Positions 5,207-5,626 of a DNA stretch of 5,626 bases are shown piece after piece. Position 1 is the first letter of the stretch. Every line of letters starts with the position of its first letter. This DNA comes from Micavibrio sp. (lineage in GTDB: Bacteria > Pseudomonadota > Alphaproteobacteria > Micavibrionales > Micavibrionaceae). A program made the translations under genes and the position numbers. The DNA lies in the NCBI GenBank assembly GCA_027066695.1, contig JAMONE010000237.1, forward strand, positions 1-5,626, read 5' to 3'. Below the pieces are notes generated by a model. That model was given only the letters and a program-made list of their open reading frames with translations, was not told where the DNA came from and did no database searches.

Positions 5207-5626
5207 CTACACTTTAAAATCACTATTAGCCTTGTGAGAGCCAGATCCGCTCATCCAGCTATAAGTTCGTCTTTGCGAGCGTTTATACTCCAAGCGGTCA
5301 GGCGACATTGATATAGCGCCCGCAACCGCATCAAGCCCATCATCGCGCCCTTTGCTTTTGCCTGGTCGCCATTCGCGCATCTCCATTATAAAAGGAGTTT
5401 TGCGCACATTTTCATGCACAAACAATCTTTTAGCCGCCAAAACCACGTCAAAGCTCTCCAAAATACGTACCTCTTTAGCGTTGGTGTTGGAAAGCTCGCG
5501 AACGCGGCAAAGCGAATTTGAGCCCTCTAGCTGCTTACGCAAAATACCAGGTAGAAACCGCCCTAACCCATTGATTTCAACCGCTATTGCTGGTAAATGA
5601 AATTTTTTGGTAAGGTCAGCAACTAT
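5207..5626 (-). CDS. Phage terminase large subunit, C-terminal part (5' end outside window)
   Basis: The last 139 codons of a gene that enters from the right edge. The protein resembles the C-terminal RNase H-like nuclease domain of phage terminase large subunits, the motor that cuts and packages DNA into proheads. Landmarks are AVEINGLGRFLPGIL near the start, then VVLAAKRLFVHENVRKTPFI and the end motif RDDGLDAVAGAIS, where Asp95, Asp96 and Asp99 (numbered from the window edge) include the expected metal-binding acid. The first ATG-like start inside the window would be a TTG at 5542, but the frame is open to the edge and the homologous sequence continues upstream, so the gene is cut by the window rather than short. 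The tail after the motif is rich in Ser, Arg and Lys. It is the first gene of the minus-strand phage block seen here. Confidence 0.85.
   Translation of the reverse strand: MVADLTKKFHLPAIAVEINGLGRFLPGILRKQLEGSNSLCRVRELSNTNAKEVRILESFDVVLAAKRLFVHENVRKTPFIMEMREWRPGKSKGRDDGLDAVAGAISMSPDRLEYKRSQRRTYSWMSGSGSHKANSDFKV

Noticed and set aside
4396..5311. Plus-strand frames at 4396-4647 and 4895-5311 that share the stretch SFLIFYGGLPPSH
   Set aside because: The shared peptide is the reverse-strand translation of the 69-bp repeat. Both frames run across minus-strand genes, have no ribosome binding site and show no family.
5207..5542. Terminase fragment starting at the TTG at 5542 as a complete small gene
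   Set aside because: The frame is open to the window edge and the upstream residues continue the terminase nuclease domain, so the gene is cut by the window, not short.

Overview
The window looks like an accessory region of an alphaproteobacterium carrying part of a prophage or a gene-transfer-agent-like (GTA-like) element. The lineage call is inference. It rests on a three-helix holin resembling the alphaproteobacterial GTA holin family, a SleB-type hydrolase used as an endolysin, a small coiled-coil protein of a kind I associate with alphaproteobacterial phage regions, fairly AT-rich DNA, and many palindromic repeats that recall the palindromic elements of Rickettsiales.

The window splits into two convergent halves that meet at a strong hairpin terminator at 3300-3331. 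The left half (1-3265, plus strand) holds four genes I cannot assign to a named family: a large Ala/Lys-rich coiled-coil protein with two membrane segments (2-2065, possibly 5'-truncated by the window edge), a 162-aa soluble protein (2112-2600), a 120-aa acidic protein with a GTG start (2678-3040) and a 53-aa protein (3104-3265). A weak terminator and a TATAAT box between the second and third genes suggest two transcription units.

The right half (5626 down to 3359, minus strand) is phage-like. In transcription order it has the C-terminal nuclease end of a terminase large subunit (running off the window), a 106-aa protein with one membrane helix and a coiled coil, a SleB/CwlJ-type endolysin without a signal peptide, and a three-helix holin. 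The holin would release or admit the endolysin to the wall, and the 106-aa protein may be an accessory of the same lysis cassette.

The most unusual part is what fills the gaps between these phage genes. A family of short palindromic repeats occurs at 3903-3966, 4443-4500, 4501-4569, 4531-4760 (a 120-bp unit in two tandem copies) and 5084-5152. Hairpin A generally has the loop ACTT on the plus strand and hairpin B sometimes has the loop AGTC, while stem sequences differ between copies but remain paired in most of them. One copy lies inside the coding sequence of the endolysin and supplies most of its first 23 codons. A second good ribosome binding site and start codon lie downstream of it. A 69-bp version forms the leader, ribosome binding site and start codon of both the endolysin gene and the 106-aa gene.

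I see no tRNA, rRNA, CRISPR array, transposase or integrase in the window.
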